From NCBI GenBank assembly GCA_036499395.1, contig DASYDW010000129.1:247533-311532 (forward strand): DNA of 64,000 bases, in the 5' to 3' direction. The DNA is from Pirellulales bacterium (GTDB lineage Bacteria > Planctomycetota > Planctomycetia > Pirellulales > JACPPG01). Shown one piece after another: positions 9,309 to 18,407 of this stretch; the stretch's first letter is position 1; every line of letters begins with the position of its first letter. A program made the translations under genes and the position numbers. Under the pieces are notes generated by a model that was not told the DNA's origin, did not search any database, and was given only the letters and a program-made list of their open reading frames with translations.

Positions 9309-11144
9309 CTATTCCGGGCGCGCTTCACCGCGGCTCACGACCCGGTGCCCCAATAGCTCGGGCCCTGCCAGGCGTGCTTGCAGGTCCGTAACCCGCGCGT
9401 TCAGCCGCGATAGCTCGTCGTGCCAGGTGTGGATTTCGCGGCACTGACTTGCGACATCGGCAAAGAATCCGGCCGCCAGCTTCGGACTGCTCCAGGCCAG
9501 GGCAACGTCGTTGATTTCGGCCGTCAGCCCGCGCCGCAATCGCGACGTGAACGACCATATCAACAGCCCGCTCCAAGCCGTGAGAACGAGCGCCGCGCCG
9601 AGAAAGAAATCGGTACCCAGCACCGGCTGCGCGGTAGCGCTGAATCCGAATTCAGGCGCGAGCCACGAATCATAAAAGAAGTTCTTGGCGAAGCGGTATA
9701 GCAGGCCAAAGAACATGATCGAGAACAGAATTTCATACACGGTGCGCGTCACCAGCCCCGAATGACGTTCGGCCTGTCGATGAATGACCGATTGCAATTG
9801 GGCCGAGGCATCGCCGATAAAGCTGGCGGCGACGCTTGCCGCCTCGCGCGCCAGCGGCGCCGGTTCCAGCCGGCGGCGATCGAGCCCGGCTTCGGCCGCG
9901 TAGCCGTCGATGATGATCGCGCCAGTGCGCAGATCCGATTCTTCCCAGCCGAGCGCAGCCGCGCGGACCGTGGCCGATTGTCCCCGGCGAGCGTTTCGGC
10001 GGGCGCGCCATCGCCGCCCCCCTTCGAAAGCTCCCCACAGCGCCAGTTGCGCCGCACTGCGCACGCGGACCAGGGCCGCTCCGGCGACCAGTCCTCCCAA
10101 GCCTTGGTACAGGCGCAGCACGCAAGAGAAGGGACTGAATCCCCACCGCGACGTCACCTCGCTAACAAGCCTGCCTTCCCAACTGCGCCGGCTTGAGAGC
10201 AATTCGTCGCGCAGTCTTTCGGTTAGGCGGGCGGCGAGCCTGGCGCGCTGTTCCTGAATCGCAGCTTCGAGCTGTTCAACTTGCGTGATATTTCCGTCGA
10301 CACGTTGCCGGGAGGTCGTAAGCGATTCGCCGACCAGGTCCAAGAAGTTCGCCCGGCGAATGCGGTGCGTCGCGGCCACGGTCAGCTCGCGCGTCAGCAG
10401 ATCGACCAGCCGTCCGAACTCCCCGCGCGGCTTGATCCCTTGCCGTGCCTCGGCGATGGCCGACAAGGAATCCACGAAGAACATTTCGCCCGTCGTGTAT
10501 TCCCCCGTCAACGATCGCTGCCAATCATCGCGCACATCCGCGTCGATGTCGGCATGAGTTTGCACGAAGACCAGTCGTGCGCCTGCTGCGGCGCCCGCCA
10601 GTTCTTCGGCCACCCGGGCGCTGCGATATTTTTGCTGCGTCGTCGCCACCAGCAGCACGTCGCAATGAGGCAATAGCTCGCGCAGCTTGGCCAGGTTCGT
10701 GCCGCGCAGCGCCTCGTCTTCGGTCGTGTCCGGGTCGGGGCAATCCAGCAGCACCACGTCGCGCAGTACGGGTGCGTCGCGCTCGATCACGTTCACCGAT
10801 TCGGGATCGATCCCCAGCATCGCCAATCGCAGGCCAGGCCGGCAGATCAAGGTCGGCTGCCGCGTCGTGGGGCGCTCGCGCCCCGCAGAGCTGACTTCCG
10901 CGCCAACCAGGGCGTTGACCAATGTGCTCTTGCCCGTGCCCGTTCCCCCTAGCGTCGCGACAATCAAAGGAGCGTCGAGCCGCACGCGCAGCGTGTCGAC
11001 GCGGGCCAGCAGCCGGCGCACGAGCGCCTGACAATGCCGCGCCGGAGGCCAGGCCGGAGAATGCTCGGCCCACGCCGAAAGCTCGGCCGCCAGCGAGTCG
11101 ACCTCGGCCAGCAGACCCAGGTGTGTCAGCATTTCGTGGGACAT
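9309..11144 (-). CDS. Dynamin-like/YfjP-type GTPase with C-terminal membrane segments
   Basis: The 611-residue protein carries a G domain near its N-terminus: P-loop GGTGTGKST at about 66-74, a PTTRQPT switch I segment, DCPDPDTT as the G3 motif, and QTHAD where the usual NKxD base-recognition motif would be. After a coiled or charged middle (QLEAAIQEQRARLAARLTER) there are two hydrophobic stretches, EILFSIMFFGLLYRF and GAALVLTAWSGLLIWSF, then a helical tail. This plan (GTPase head, helical stalk, membrane insertion) is shared by bacterial dynamin-like proteins and some membrane-linked Era-like GTPases. The neighbours on the same strand are 126 and 231 bases away, so operon membership is uncertain. 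A role in membrane remodelling is an inference from architecture only. Confidence 0.7.
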   Translation of the reverse strand: MSHEMLTHLGLLAEVDSLAAELSAWAEHSPAWPPARHCQALVRRLLARVDTLRVRLDAPLIVATLGGTGTGKSTLVNALVGAEVSSAGRERPTTRQPTLICRPGLRLAMLGIDPESVNVIERDAPVLRDVVLLDCPDPDTTEDEALRGTNLAKLRELLPHCDVLLVATTQQKYRSARVAEELAGAAAGARLVFVQTHADIDADVRDDWQRSLTGEYTTGEMFFVDSLSAIAEARQGIKPRGEFGRLVDLLTRELTVAATHRIRRANFLDLVGESLTTSRQRVDGNITQVEQLEAAIQEQRARLAARLTERLRDELLSSRRSWEGRLVSEVTSRWGFSPFSCVLRLYQGLGGLVAGAALVRVRSAAQLALWGAFEGGRRWRARRNARRGQSATVRAAALGWEESDLRTGAIIIDGYAAEAGLDRRRLEPAPLAREAASVAASFIGDASAQLQSVIHRQAERHSGLVTRTVYEILFSIMFFGLLYRFAKNFFYDSWLAPEFGFSATAQPVLGTDFFLGAALVLTAWSGLLIWSFTSRLRRGLTAEINDVALAWSSPKLAAGFFADVASQCREIHTWHDELSRLNARVTDLQARLAGPELLGHRVVSRGEARPE

Positions 11145-11269
11145 AGATTTGCACGTAGCAGAGGCGGCACGGTTTTAACCTTCACGCACCCCGATTATAT
11201 CCGAGAACCTCGCCCGAATGGCTTTCGCGTGCATTGCGCGTCTGGCTTGGCCCCGGCCTACCGCGTCGC

Positions 11270-12286
11270 TCACGACGATGTCGTGGTGAGTTCTTGCGGG
11301 GGCAAGTCGGACGTGACGATCGGCGCCGGTCGAACAGGCGATTCCGATACCCGCACCGTATCGCAAAGATTTTGCACGGCGGCCAGCACCACGGTCTCAT
11401 CCGCGGCAGCCGGTTGCCGCGCAGGCGCTTCATGGGCCTGCAACACGCATTCCAGTGCCAGGGCGATATCATCAGCAGTCAAAACACCGCGCACGCGCCC
11501 TTCGTCAATCACCGGCAGGCAGGAGATTTGGTGATCGACCATCAGCGCCGTGGCCGGCCCCAACAAGGCGCCCGATGGCACGCAGATGGGGCCGCGCGTC
11601 ATCAAATCCACGGCCCGCTTGCCGATGCGGTGCCGCAGGTCGCGATCCGTGACGATTCCTAACAACCGGCCGCCATGTTCGCAGATCAACAAGTGACGCA
11701 ACGGTGCCGAGGCGAGCAGATTGACGAGTGTTTGCCGTGAGGTCGACGGCGGCGCGATCACGATCGCCTCGGTCATCACTTGACGCACCGTGAGCGCCGT
11801 ATTGCGCGCGGACGCCGGCGCGACCTTCAGCGCGGCGGCAATCGCTTGTCGCTTGGCCACGATCCGCGCCGGGACACGCGCCGCGCGGGGCCGACGATAG
11901 CGCTGCGACGAATCTTCCTTCTGCATGCGCCACCGTGCAATCACGTACCACGCACCGTACGCGAAAATCGCGACCGACAGAGAGACGACCAGCCACCACG
12001 GAATCCTCAAGCCTTGGGTGAGCGCCCCGGCCGCCAGCGGCGCGTGCGAAAGATCAAAGTAGTAACAGCCCGGCATGAGGTCTTCGAACGAGACGATGCA
12101 GGCGGCGACCGATTCGGCCGATCGCTGTCGCTCGGCTGCGATTGCGTCGCTGACCAGCAGCAAGGCCGCACCAAGGATTCCCAGCGCAAGCGCGTAACGC
12201 GCCCGAATGCTCGTTCCGCCGGCGCGCGTTTCGGGCGCAGCGCCACCGAACTCCGCGGACGTTGAGCGACGGCGACTGCCCTGCAT
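11270..12286 (-). CDS. Membrane protein with two CBS domains
   Basis: After the ATG at 12286 the protein has an N-terminal hydrophobic segment (ARYALALGILGAALLLVSDA), a cysteine-containing loop of about 60 residues (FEDLMPGCYYFDLSHAP), a second helix (WWLVVSLSVAIFAYGAWYVI) and a cytoplasmic region with a tandem CBS pair. The first CBS has VRQVMTEAIVIAPPST and LLGIVTDRDLRHRI; the second has DLMTRGPICVPSGALLG and VRGVLTADDIALALE. CBS pairs bind adenosine ligands and regulate an attached or partner domain; here no enzyme or channel domain is attached, so it may be a stand-alone sensor. The frame is open upstream to 12538, but that would overlap the FxsA gene by about 150 bases, supporting the shorter start. 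The last 50 residues look unstructured. Confidence 0.78.
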   Translation of the reverse strand: MQGSRRRSTSAEFGGAAPETRAGGTSIRARYALALGILGAALLLVSDAIAAERQRSAESVAACIVSFEDLMPGCYYFDLSHAPLAAGALTQGLRIPWWLVVSLSVAIFAYGAWYVIARWRMQKEDSSQRYRRPRAARVPARIVAKRQAIAAALKVAPASARNTALTVRQVMTEAIVIAPPSTSRQTLVNLLASAPLRHLLICEHGGRLLGIVTDRDLRHRIGKRAVDLMTRGPICVPSGALLGPATALMVDHQISCLPVIDEGRVRGVLTADDIALALECVLQAHEAPARQPAAADETVVLAAVQNLCDTVRVSESPVRPAPIVTSDLPPQELTTTSS

Positions 12287-12389
12287 GACGGGACCTGGAC
12301 GATTGCGTGAGAACTGCCGATTCCACGCAACTTTAGCTTGCGAACAATCCCGCGCCGGAGCTTTGCGCGTTCTTTGACCAGGTGGGTTG

Positions 12390-12887
12390 TTACGGCGCGC
12401 CGGAACCGCGATTCGTCGTGTCCGGCTTGTCGAGTGCTTCGGTCGATCTGTCGACGACGCGCACATCGATGATGCGATCGTGCGCAGCAGGCTCGCTCGA
12501 ATTGTCGTTAAAGGCCGAAAATCCGCGCACTTCGACATGACCGCGCAGCCGGGTAACCAACCACAGCCCTAGCAGCCGGCGTCCGAGCGGAACCAACAGA
12601 ACCAGGGCCAGCAAGTCGGTCAGCACGCCAGGAACGATCAAGAGGATGCCGGCGACCAACAGCGAGAGCGTTTTGCCGGCCGCGGCGAGAGGAACCTGTC
12701 CGCTACCCAGATCGGTTTGCATCGTGCGTAGCGAAACGCGTGATACGCGCCGCAGCAGCGCCATACCGGTCACCGCGCCGCCGGCGACCAAAATCAACGC
12801 GAAGCCCAGCGAGGTGTGCCGCCCGATCCAAATCAGAAGCGCCAGATCGACAACCGGTAGAACGACGATCCAGAGCAAAGGATTCAT
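12390..12887 (-). CDS. fxsA: FxsA family membrane protein
   Basis: The sequence has the FxsA/YtzA plan: a first helix (LLWIVVLPVVDLALLIWIG), a second (LGFALILVAGGAVTGMALLR), a short amphipathic region with a conserved-looking Q, and a hairpin of two helices (LSLLVAGILLIVPGVLTDLL, ALVLLVPLGRRLLGLWLV). The segment GILLIVPGVLTD, where a proline follows the helix, is typical of the family. FxsA in Escherichia coli was named for suppressing F exclusion of phage T7; its general role is unknown. The gene starts inside the stop of the upstream TPR gene (TAATG arrangement, one base shared), so translation is probably coupled. The C-terminal 50 residues are hydrophilic and variable. Confidence 0.85.
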   Translation of the reverse strand: MNPLLWIVVLPVVDLALLIWIGRHTSLGFALILVAGGAVTGMALLRRVSRVSLRTMQTDLGSGQVPLAAAGKTLSLLVAGILLIVPGVLTDLLALVLLVPLGRRLLGLWLVTRLRGHVEVRGFSAFNDNSSEPAAHDRIIDVRVVDRSTEALDKPDTTNRGSGAP

Positions 12888-15025
12888 TACTTCCGCTGTG
12901 TGTCAGATGGCTTCGCGGCCATCTCGGTGAAGGCATCGGCCTGTTCGTCGTCGCCCAGGAAGCGATGCATCGTGGCCAGGTTCGTGTACGGCACACGCAG
13001 CGCCGCTTGATCCAACGTACCGTCCTTGACCGCTCGCTCCATCAGCTTCAGTCCGTTGCGCGTCAGCCGGACTGCTTCTTCGTGACTTCCCACCGCCCAG
13101 TACGAAACGGCCATGCTCACGAAACCTTCTCCGTGACGGCCCGTGTCGGTCAGCGCCGCCGTGGGCACCGGCCGTTCCAACTGCGGAATGGCCCGTTCGA
13201 ACCAGGCGACCGCCTCTTGCGGGTCTTTCATGTACAACGCACAGACCGAGCCCATGCGGAAGTATAGCCGACCCAATAAGTATGCCTCGACGGGTTCAAG
13301 CTGGCGACCCTCGGAGCCGGCCTCGAGATGCTCGACGGCCAGCATGCCGTATTTCATCGCCTGCTCGGCGTCACCGGCCGTGTGAAAGACTTGCAGCGCA
13401 TCGTACAGGGCGGTCCCGATGTCCCATTCCAATTGGCGGTGTCGCAGTGGATCCTTGGCCTCGGACAGCGCAGGTGCCGAAATGGCGATCGTCTTTTCGA
13501 CCCACGGCGTGGGATCGAGGTCCCCTTCCATGCCGACGCAGGCAGTCAGCGCCTCGCGACAGACGGGCAATCGCATGTCGACGTTGGCGTCCTTGTTCGC
13601 GGCGAATTCGTTGGCCAGTTCGTCGGCCCGATTGAGCCAGTTGGGAACCATCGTTTTCTTCATCTTCCAATTGCCCCAGGCGATGTTGCGCGCGGCAGAC
13701 AGGTGCGCCACGATCAACGACTCTTGCGCCAATCGCCTTACGGTTGGATGCCGATCATTCACCAAGGGTTCAGCGAATTTAATCGCCTGCATGTGCATCG
13801 GCAGCGCCGCCTTGTAATCTCGCGATGGTCCCGTAGACAACTCCTCACCCATTTGGTTCAGGCAGCAGGCCTTCAACTCGGGTCGGGCCGCCGACAAGGC
13901 GAGCGCTTGCTTGGTTTGATCGATCGCCTTGGTGTGTTGGCCCACGTCAGCCAGCAGAGCGCCCGACGTCAGGCGGTAGCGCGGATTGCGAGGGTCGAGC
14001 TTAACGGCCATATCGCACGCTTTGGTGGCGGCATCGCTTTGCCCAATGTCGCGCAACAGTCGGGCTCGTAACCAATGCGCCCGCGAGCATTGCGGATCGA
14101 TCACGAGCGCCATGTCCAGATCTTGCTGGCAGGTGGTATCGTCCTTTTCCATATTCTGCTCGGCACGCAAGGTGAAGGCCTGCGCATCGACGCGCTCATA
14201 GACCAACTCCGCAACACGGTCCTTGGCTCCCGGCGCATACACGACGAGCACACCCTTTTCCGGCAGCGCGATGCCCACCATCTCACCGATTTCGTCGACG
14301 ACGTCGGCCGGCGCGACGGTGGCCATGCCGAGTTCCGTGGCTAGCTCACTCCAGCGCGGATGCGGATCGTAGGAAACGACGATCGCTTGCACGGTGTCTT
14401 GCAGACAGCGCACTTCGACCCGCGCCGAGCCGTCAACGCGATAGGTGCGCCGCTCGACGTCCTTCTGCTGCACGACCGAAAGCGGCTTACCGAGGGCCTG
14501 ATCGATCTCTTTCGACGTCGACTCGCCGACGCGCAGGCCGTGGAAATCAGCCGGTTGCGGGCGCGCGACGGGTGTGGACGCTTTTTTGATTTTGTCCAAC
14601 AGCGTTCCGCCCGGCGGCGGCGGCGCTATCGTCTCGTCTTCGACCTCGGGTGCCGGGGGAAGCTTTGCGTCCTCGTCAATTTCCTCAGCCGCTTTCGCAC
14701 CGCCCGACACAACGGACGTGTCGATCACCGGCTCGGAATCCTCGGGCATGGCTTCCGCCGAGGTATCGCCGGGGGCGGCGTCGGCCGTGGATTCATCGCT
14801 TGCTGGTTCAGCGGGCGCGGGTTCGGCGCTCGCTGCGTCGTCGCTGGCTTCTTCGGGAAGAGGGGCCGGAGGTTCGCCGCTCGCCGCATCTTCTTCGAAG
14901 GCCGCTACGGCAGCGATCGTCGACGAGGCTTTCGAGTCCCGTGAAGCGGTGTCGCTCGCGCCCAGCGGCGCGGCAATCGAGCAAGCGGCCGCGATCAGCA
15001 GCGAGCGAATAAACTTCCAGCACAT
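12887..15025 (-). CDS. Secreted TPR-repeat protein with acidic Ala/Pro/Glu-rich N-terminal region
   Basis: The ATG at 15025 is preferred because AGAAGGAG lies 9 bases upstream and the product then begins with a clear signal peptide (MCWKFIRSLLIAAACSIAAP). Residues about 25-160 are a low-complexity acidic stretch of Ala, Pro, Glu and Ser. About 170-260 is a small domain (LRVGESTSKEIDQALGKPLS) like those that recognise a repeated 'xxG.Lxx' fold. From about 310 come TPR helices (DMALVIDPQCSRAHWLRARL, AVKLDPRNPRYRLTSGALLA) and, after a longer helical region, further TPR-like repeats to the end (YWAVGSHEEAVRLTRNGLKL). It is probably periplasmic and mediates protein contacts. It overlaps the start of fxsA by one base. 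Function unknown. An open frame upstream to 15184 lacks a signal sequence. Confidence 0.78.
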   Translation of the reverse strand: MCWKFIRSLLIAAACSIAAPLGASDTASRDSKASSTIAAVAAFEEDAASGEPPAPLPEEASDDAASAEPAPAEPASDESTADAAPGDTSAEAMPEDSEPVIDTSVVSGGAKAAEEIDEDAKLPPAPEVEDETIAPPPPGGTLLDKIKKASTPVARPQPADFHGLRVGESTSKEIDQALGKPLSVVQQKDVERRTYRVDGSARVEVRCLQDTVQAIVVSYDPHPRWSELATELGMATVAPADVVDEIGEMVGIALPEKGVLVVYAPGAKDRVAELVYERVDAQAFTLRAEQNMEKDDTTCQQDLDMALVIDPQCSRAHWLRARLLRDIGQSDAATKACDMAVKLDPRNPRYRLTSGALLADVGQHTKAIDQTKQALALSAARPELKACCLNQMGEELSTGPSRDYKAALPMHMQAIKFAEPLVNDRHPTVRRLAQESLIVAHLSAARNIAWGNWKMKKTMVPNWLNRADELANEFAANKDANVDMRLPVCREALTACVGMEGDLDPTPWVEKTIAISAPALSEAKDPLRHRQLEWDIGTALYDALQVFHTAGDAEQAMKYGMLAVEHLEAGSEGRQLEPVEAYLLGRLYFRMGSVCALYMKDPQEAVAWFERAIPQLERPVPTAALTDTGRHGEGFVSMAVSYWAVGSHEEAVRLTRNGLKLMERAVKDGTLDQAALRVPYTNLATMHRFLGDDEQADAFTEMAAKPSDTQRK

Positions 15026-15300
15026 GCCAGGCATCTCCTTCTGTCGATGGCGCGCACGCCAAACGAGCGAGAACATTGCACGTCCCAGTGCGGTGACGCC
15101 ATGCCGATCGACGGTTCGCAAAAAAGCGCTCGGCCGATTGCCCGTCTGATCCGTGCGAAGAACTCTCGCAACTAAAGGTCTCAAAGCCTCGAAAAGCCGC
15201 GTGAGTATAGCGTTGCGGCCCGGCGCGCCTAGAGAGATCCTGCGCGTGCTAGCGATGGTGGGCCGTTATCACCCCTGGTGCTAGCGGTCGTGCGAACGCT

Positions 15301-16467
15301 TCATCCGTTACGCGGCGAAACACTTGCACCCCGCAGCAGCGCTTCGAGCAAGCGGGCCGCACTCGCGCAATCGCCGCCTGTCAAAACTCGGATCGCATCC
15401 GTGAGCACGGTTGTTTGATCCTCGGTGAAAGGGACCGCCGCACAGGCCGGCGGCGACTCTGGCACCAAACGGTGGCTGATCGCGCCTAGCAGCTCAGAAA
15501 CGCCCTCGCCAGTGATAGCACTCGTCCGAATGAGCGGTTCTTGCCGGCGCAACTTCGGTTCAGAAACCAGGTCGCACTTATTGGCAACAACGATCGCGCC
15601 GGGAAAAGCGGCGCGTAGACGTTGTTCGTCCGCGTTCAATGCTAGGCGGGCATCGAACACCAACACCACCAGTTCGACGGCCGAAAGTTGCGCCCGGGCG
15701 CTTTGGACGCCTGCCGCCTCGAGCGGATCGGCTCCTTCGCGCAATCCCGCGGTATCCGAGAGCGTGACAGGCCAGCCGTCGATGGCCGTTTGCGCGGTTA
15801 CGACGTCCCGTGTCGTACCGGGGGCGTCGTAAACGATCGCGCGCTCGTAGCCGACCAGGGCGTTAATCAGGCTGCTTTTACCGACATTCGGAGGACCTGC
15901 CAGGGCTACCGTGAAAGGCTCGACCAGATGCCGGCCGAGCGCACGGTACGCCGTAAGGGCCTGCAAGCGTCCCAGGGCCGCGCTTGCGTGAGCTTGCTTA
16001 CAAAGCGAAATCACTTCGCCGATAGCATGCGACATCGCGCCCTGCCATTGATCGAGCAGTATGCCGGCACAGCGTTCGGTCCGCGCGCAGGTCAGCGCCA
16101 GCGCGGCCTCACGTTGAATCTCGTCGATGCTCTGCGACGACAGCCACTGGGCGTCATCGATCTGCCGCGCCCCGGCTCGCCGCAGATCCTCGACGATGCG
16201 ACTGACGGCCGCGACGCCGCCGTGGCAATGGATCTCGAATTCGGCGGACGCCGTGCGGCAAGCGACCACTTCTTCTCCGTCGTCCGCGCCCCAACGCCCG
16301 AAATAGATTCGCTGCATCGCGAATTGCTCAGTCGGAATTCGCGACGACGAACGAAAGTATTGCCCCACGCCACTGCCGGCGTTCAGTCCCGAGACAGCCA
16401 CGACGGCCACGGCGCCGCGCCCGGCAGGAGTGAGAACGCAGACGTCAAAATCGCCGAGGGTGGACAT
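15301..16467 (-). CDS. MnmE/TrmE-like GTPase, degenerate: lacks the tRNA-modification motifs
   Basis: The G domain is well kept: GPPNVGKSS (G1), DAPGTTRD (G2), DTAGLREGAD (G3), NKCD (G4) and TSAITGEG (G5), in the dimer-forming MnmE arrangement. The N-terminal part matches the MnmE folate-binding domain in outline (PAGRGAVAVVAVSG, EIHCHGGVAAVSRIV). The conserved segment that normally reads GEFTxRAFxNGKxDL is missing, replaced by a shorter stretch (ARQIDDAQWLSSQSIDEI), and the protein ends GASVSPRNG instead of the usual F-C-[IV]-G-K, so the catalytic cysteine is absent. At 388 residues it is about 60 shorter than usual. It may be a paralogue with another task, with a full MnmE elsewhere. It lies 61 bases from coaX on the same strand. 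Confidence 0.8.
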   Translation of the reverse strand: MSTLGDFDVCVLTPAGRGAVAVVAVSGLNAGSGVGQYFRSSSRIPTEQFAMQRIYFGRWGADDGEEVVACRTASAEFEIHCHGGVAAVSRIVEDLRRAGARQIDDAQWLSSQSIDEIQREAALALTCARTERCAGILLDQWQGAMSHAIGEVISLCKQAHASAALGRLQALTAYRALGRHLVEPFTVALAGPPNVGKSSLINALVGYERAIVYDAPGTTRDVVTAQTAIDGWPVTLSDTAGLREGADPLEAAGVQSARAQLSAVELVVLVFDARLALNADEQRLRAAFPGAIVVANKCDLVSEPKLRRQEPLIRTSAITGEGVSELLGAISHRLVPESPPACAAVPFTEDQTTVLTDAIRVLTGGDCASAARLLEALLRGASVSPRNG

Positions 16468-16528
16468 CGTTTATCTGCGCATAGGATCTGATCGGTACCG
16501 CGCGCGTCGCGAGCAACGACGCAACACC

Positions 16529-17314
16529 TTACTGCGCGGCGGTGATGGCGATACCGGCTAATGTCAGATGAGACACGTATTCGGCGTCGTGGGCCAAGAG
16601 CTTGGCCACCGAGGGGGCCGCGCCGCCGCTAAGAAACAACCGAGGACGCACCTTGAGCTGCGCACCGAGTTGCTCGACGAGCTCACGAACGCCTCCGACG
16701 GCGCCCCAAAACAATCCGGCTTGCATCGCAGCTATCGTCGCGGTACCCAGCGGCGCCGGCGCTTCGCCCAGTTTCCACATTTCCACCAGCGGCAGTAAAT
16801 CGGTGAACTCGTGCATGGCACGGGCACTGGTCGCGATCCCCGGCATGATGGCTCCGCCGAGAAATGCGCCAGTGCCGTCGATCAGGTCGACTGTGATCGC
16901 GGTGCCCAGGTCGACGACGACGGCCGCTTCGCCCGGACGGCGTAAGCGATTTGCCGCCACGGCATCGAGCAGTCGATCGATCCCCACGCGGTCGGGCTGC
17001 GGCAGTGAAACCACGAGCGGTAAATCCGACGAAGCGATCATCGTGATCCGCGGGACGTCCTGGTTCTTTAACCAGGCCACCAGCCGGCCGGCCACGTCGC
17101 GCTGCACGCTGCCGATCCACCAGGCAGGGCGCGTCAGGTCGTGGTCAGGCAGCCACTGGCGAATCTTTTCCAACTCATCCAGGCTCGGACCGATATCGAG
17201 CGTACTAACCGGCTCGGGCAGCGGATTACGATCCACACTGTCGAACAGACCGAGCTTGACGCGGCTGTTGCCGACGTCGACCGCCACAAGAGGCAAGATG
17301 CCAGGCGCGTTCAT
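16529..17314 (-). CDS. coaX: Type III pantothenate kinase
   Basis: The product phosphorylates pantothenate with ATP, the first step of coenzyme A synthesis in the cytoplasm. It has the ASKHA-fold signatures of CoaX: an N-terminal phosphate-binding loop LVAVDVGNSRVKLGLFD, the substrate segment PDRVGIDRLLDAVAANRL, the second phosphate loop VVVDLGTAITVDLID with FLGGAIMPG, and the C-terminal LFLSGGAAPSVAKLL. Length (261) is normal for the family. Its ATG overlaps the stop of obg by four bases (ATGA at 17311-17314), indicating translational coupling with the GTPase gene upstream. Catalytic aspartates are present. I see no biotin-protein ligase fusion such as some bacteria have. Confidence 0.93.
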   Translation of the reverse strand: MNAPGILPLVAVDVGNSRVKLGLFDSVDRNPLPEPVSTLDIGPSLDELEKIRQWLPDHDLTRPAWWIGSVQRDVAGRLVAWLKNQDVPRITMIASSDLPLVVSLPQPDRVGIDRLLDAVAANRLRRPGEAAVVVDLGTAITVDLIDGTGAFLGGAIMPGIATSARAMHEFTDLLPLVEMWKLGEAPAPLGTATIAAMQAGLFWGAVGGVRELVEQLGAQLKVRPRLFLSGGAAPSVAKLLAHDAEYVSHLTLAGIAITAAQ

Positions 17315-18321
17315 TGCATCGCTTCCGGGGACCGCTGCACATCCAACGCATGAGTGATGGCATTCAACAGCTTGTCTAATCCCTGGCCCGTCACGGCCGA
17401 CATGCTGAGCACATTGCGTCCGAGATGCTCGCTCAGTTTTTGCTGCACTTCGTCGGCGCCGGGCAGCTCGGCTTTCGAGACGATCACGATCTCGGGGCGA
17501 TTCCCCAGCTTGGCGTCGTGCAGCGATAGCTCGTTGCGAATCGTCAGGTAGTTGGCCAGCGGATCGGTGCCATCAGCGGGCATTGGTTCGACCAGATGGA
17601 CCAGGATGCCGGCCCGCTCGATGTGCCGCAAGAATTCATGTCCCAGCCCGGCCCCTTCGTGGGCTCCTTCGATCAAGCCGGGCAGATCGGCCAGCACGAA
17701 GGAGCGCTCGGCGTCGAGCCGCACCTGACCGAGATTCGGATACTTGGTCGTAAACGGATAAGCCGCGATCTGGGGGCGGGCGTGCGACAGCCGGCTCAGC
17801 AGCGTGCTCTTTCCGGCGTTGGGTTTACCGATCAGCCCCACGTCGGCAATGACTTTCAACTCCAGGATCAGGGCCCGCGATTCCCCTTCTTGCCCTTTGG
17901 TCCATTGCCGTGGCGCACGATTGACCGAGCTTTTGAAATGCAGGTTTCCCTTACCGCCGCGCCCTCCCTGGGCGGCGATGATTTGATCGCCGGGGTGCGC
18001 CAGATCCTTGATGACGAAGGCGTTCACGGCGTCGATTATGACCGTGCCCGGCGGGACGTACAGGATCATGTCCTCGGCGCCGCGGCCGTAGCGATTCGAG
18101 CCGCTGCCGGCCTGACCGCTTTCGGCGCGCCAATGATATCGATGTGTCAGCGCGGCGAGATTGTTCACGCCTTCGCGCGCGACGATGATGATGCTCGCGC
18201 CGTCGCCGCCGTCACCGCCGTCGGGTCCGCCGTGCGGCACGAACTTCTCGCGGCGGAAGCTCAGGCAGCCGTCTCCCCCTTTGCCGGCGTCGACCTGAAT
18301 TTTCACGCGATCGACGAACAT
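17311..18321 (-). CDS. obg: GTPase Obg/CgtA
   Basis: Residues 1-155 form the glycine-rich Obg fold (IQVDAGKGGDGCLSFRREKF, GGPDGGDGGDGASI, AAQGGRGGKGNLHFKSS). The G domain follows with GLIGKPNAGKSTLLSRL (G1), YPFTTKYPNLG (switch I), DLPGLIEGAHEGAGLG (G3), IVSKAELPG in place of NKxD, and MSAVTGQG (G5). It ends at 336 residues, so the optional C-terminal OCT domain is absent, as in many bacteria. Obg binds the large ribosomal subunit and acts in its assembly and in stress control. The upstream rpmA (L27) gene fits the common rpmA-obg pairing, although a hairpin with nine Ts lies between them. The G4 motif SKAE differs from NKxD, as it does in some Obg proteins. Confidence 0.93.
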   Translation of the reverse strand: MFVDRVKIQVDAGKGGDGCLSFRREKFVPHGGPDGGDGGDGASIIIVAREGVNNLAALTHRYHWRAESGQAGSGSNRYGRGAEDMILYVPPGTVIIDAVNAFVIKDLAHPGDQIIAAQGGRGGKGNLHFKSSVNRAPRQWTKGQEGESRALILELKVIADVGLIGKPNAGKSTLLSRLSHARPQIAAYPFTTKYPNLGQVRLDAERSFVLADLPGLIEGAHEGAGLGHEFLRHIERAGILVHLVEPMPADGTDPLANYLTIRNELSLHDAKLGNRPEIVIVSKAELPGADEVQQKLSEHLGRNVLSMSAVTGQGLDKLLNAITHALDVQRSPEAMQ

Positions 18322-18345
18322 GGTGCCCTGACGTGCAGAGGTTAC

Positions 18346-18383
18346 AAAAAAAAACGGGAACGACCCGCCGTGGACCGTCCCCG
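18346..18383 (-). terminator. Rho-independent terminator between rpmA and obg
   Basis: On the minus strand the sequence CGGGGACG pairs with CGTTCCCG (18376-18383 with 18355-18362, one G-U pair) across a 13-base loop and is followed directly by nine Ts (18354-18346). It lies just after the rpmA stop and before the obg start, so it should end or attenuate transcription of rpmA before obg. Confidence 0.72.
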
Positions 18384-18407
18384 CATGAGCTATGGAATCA
18401 CGCCGCG

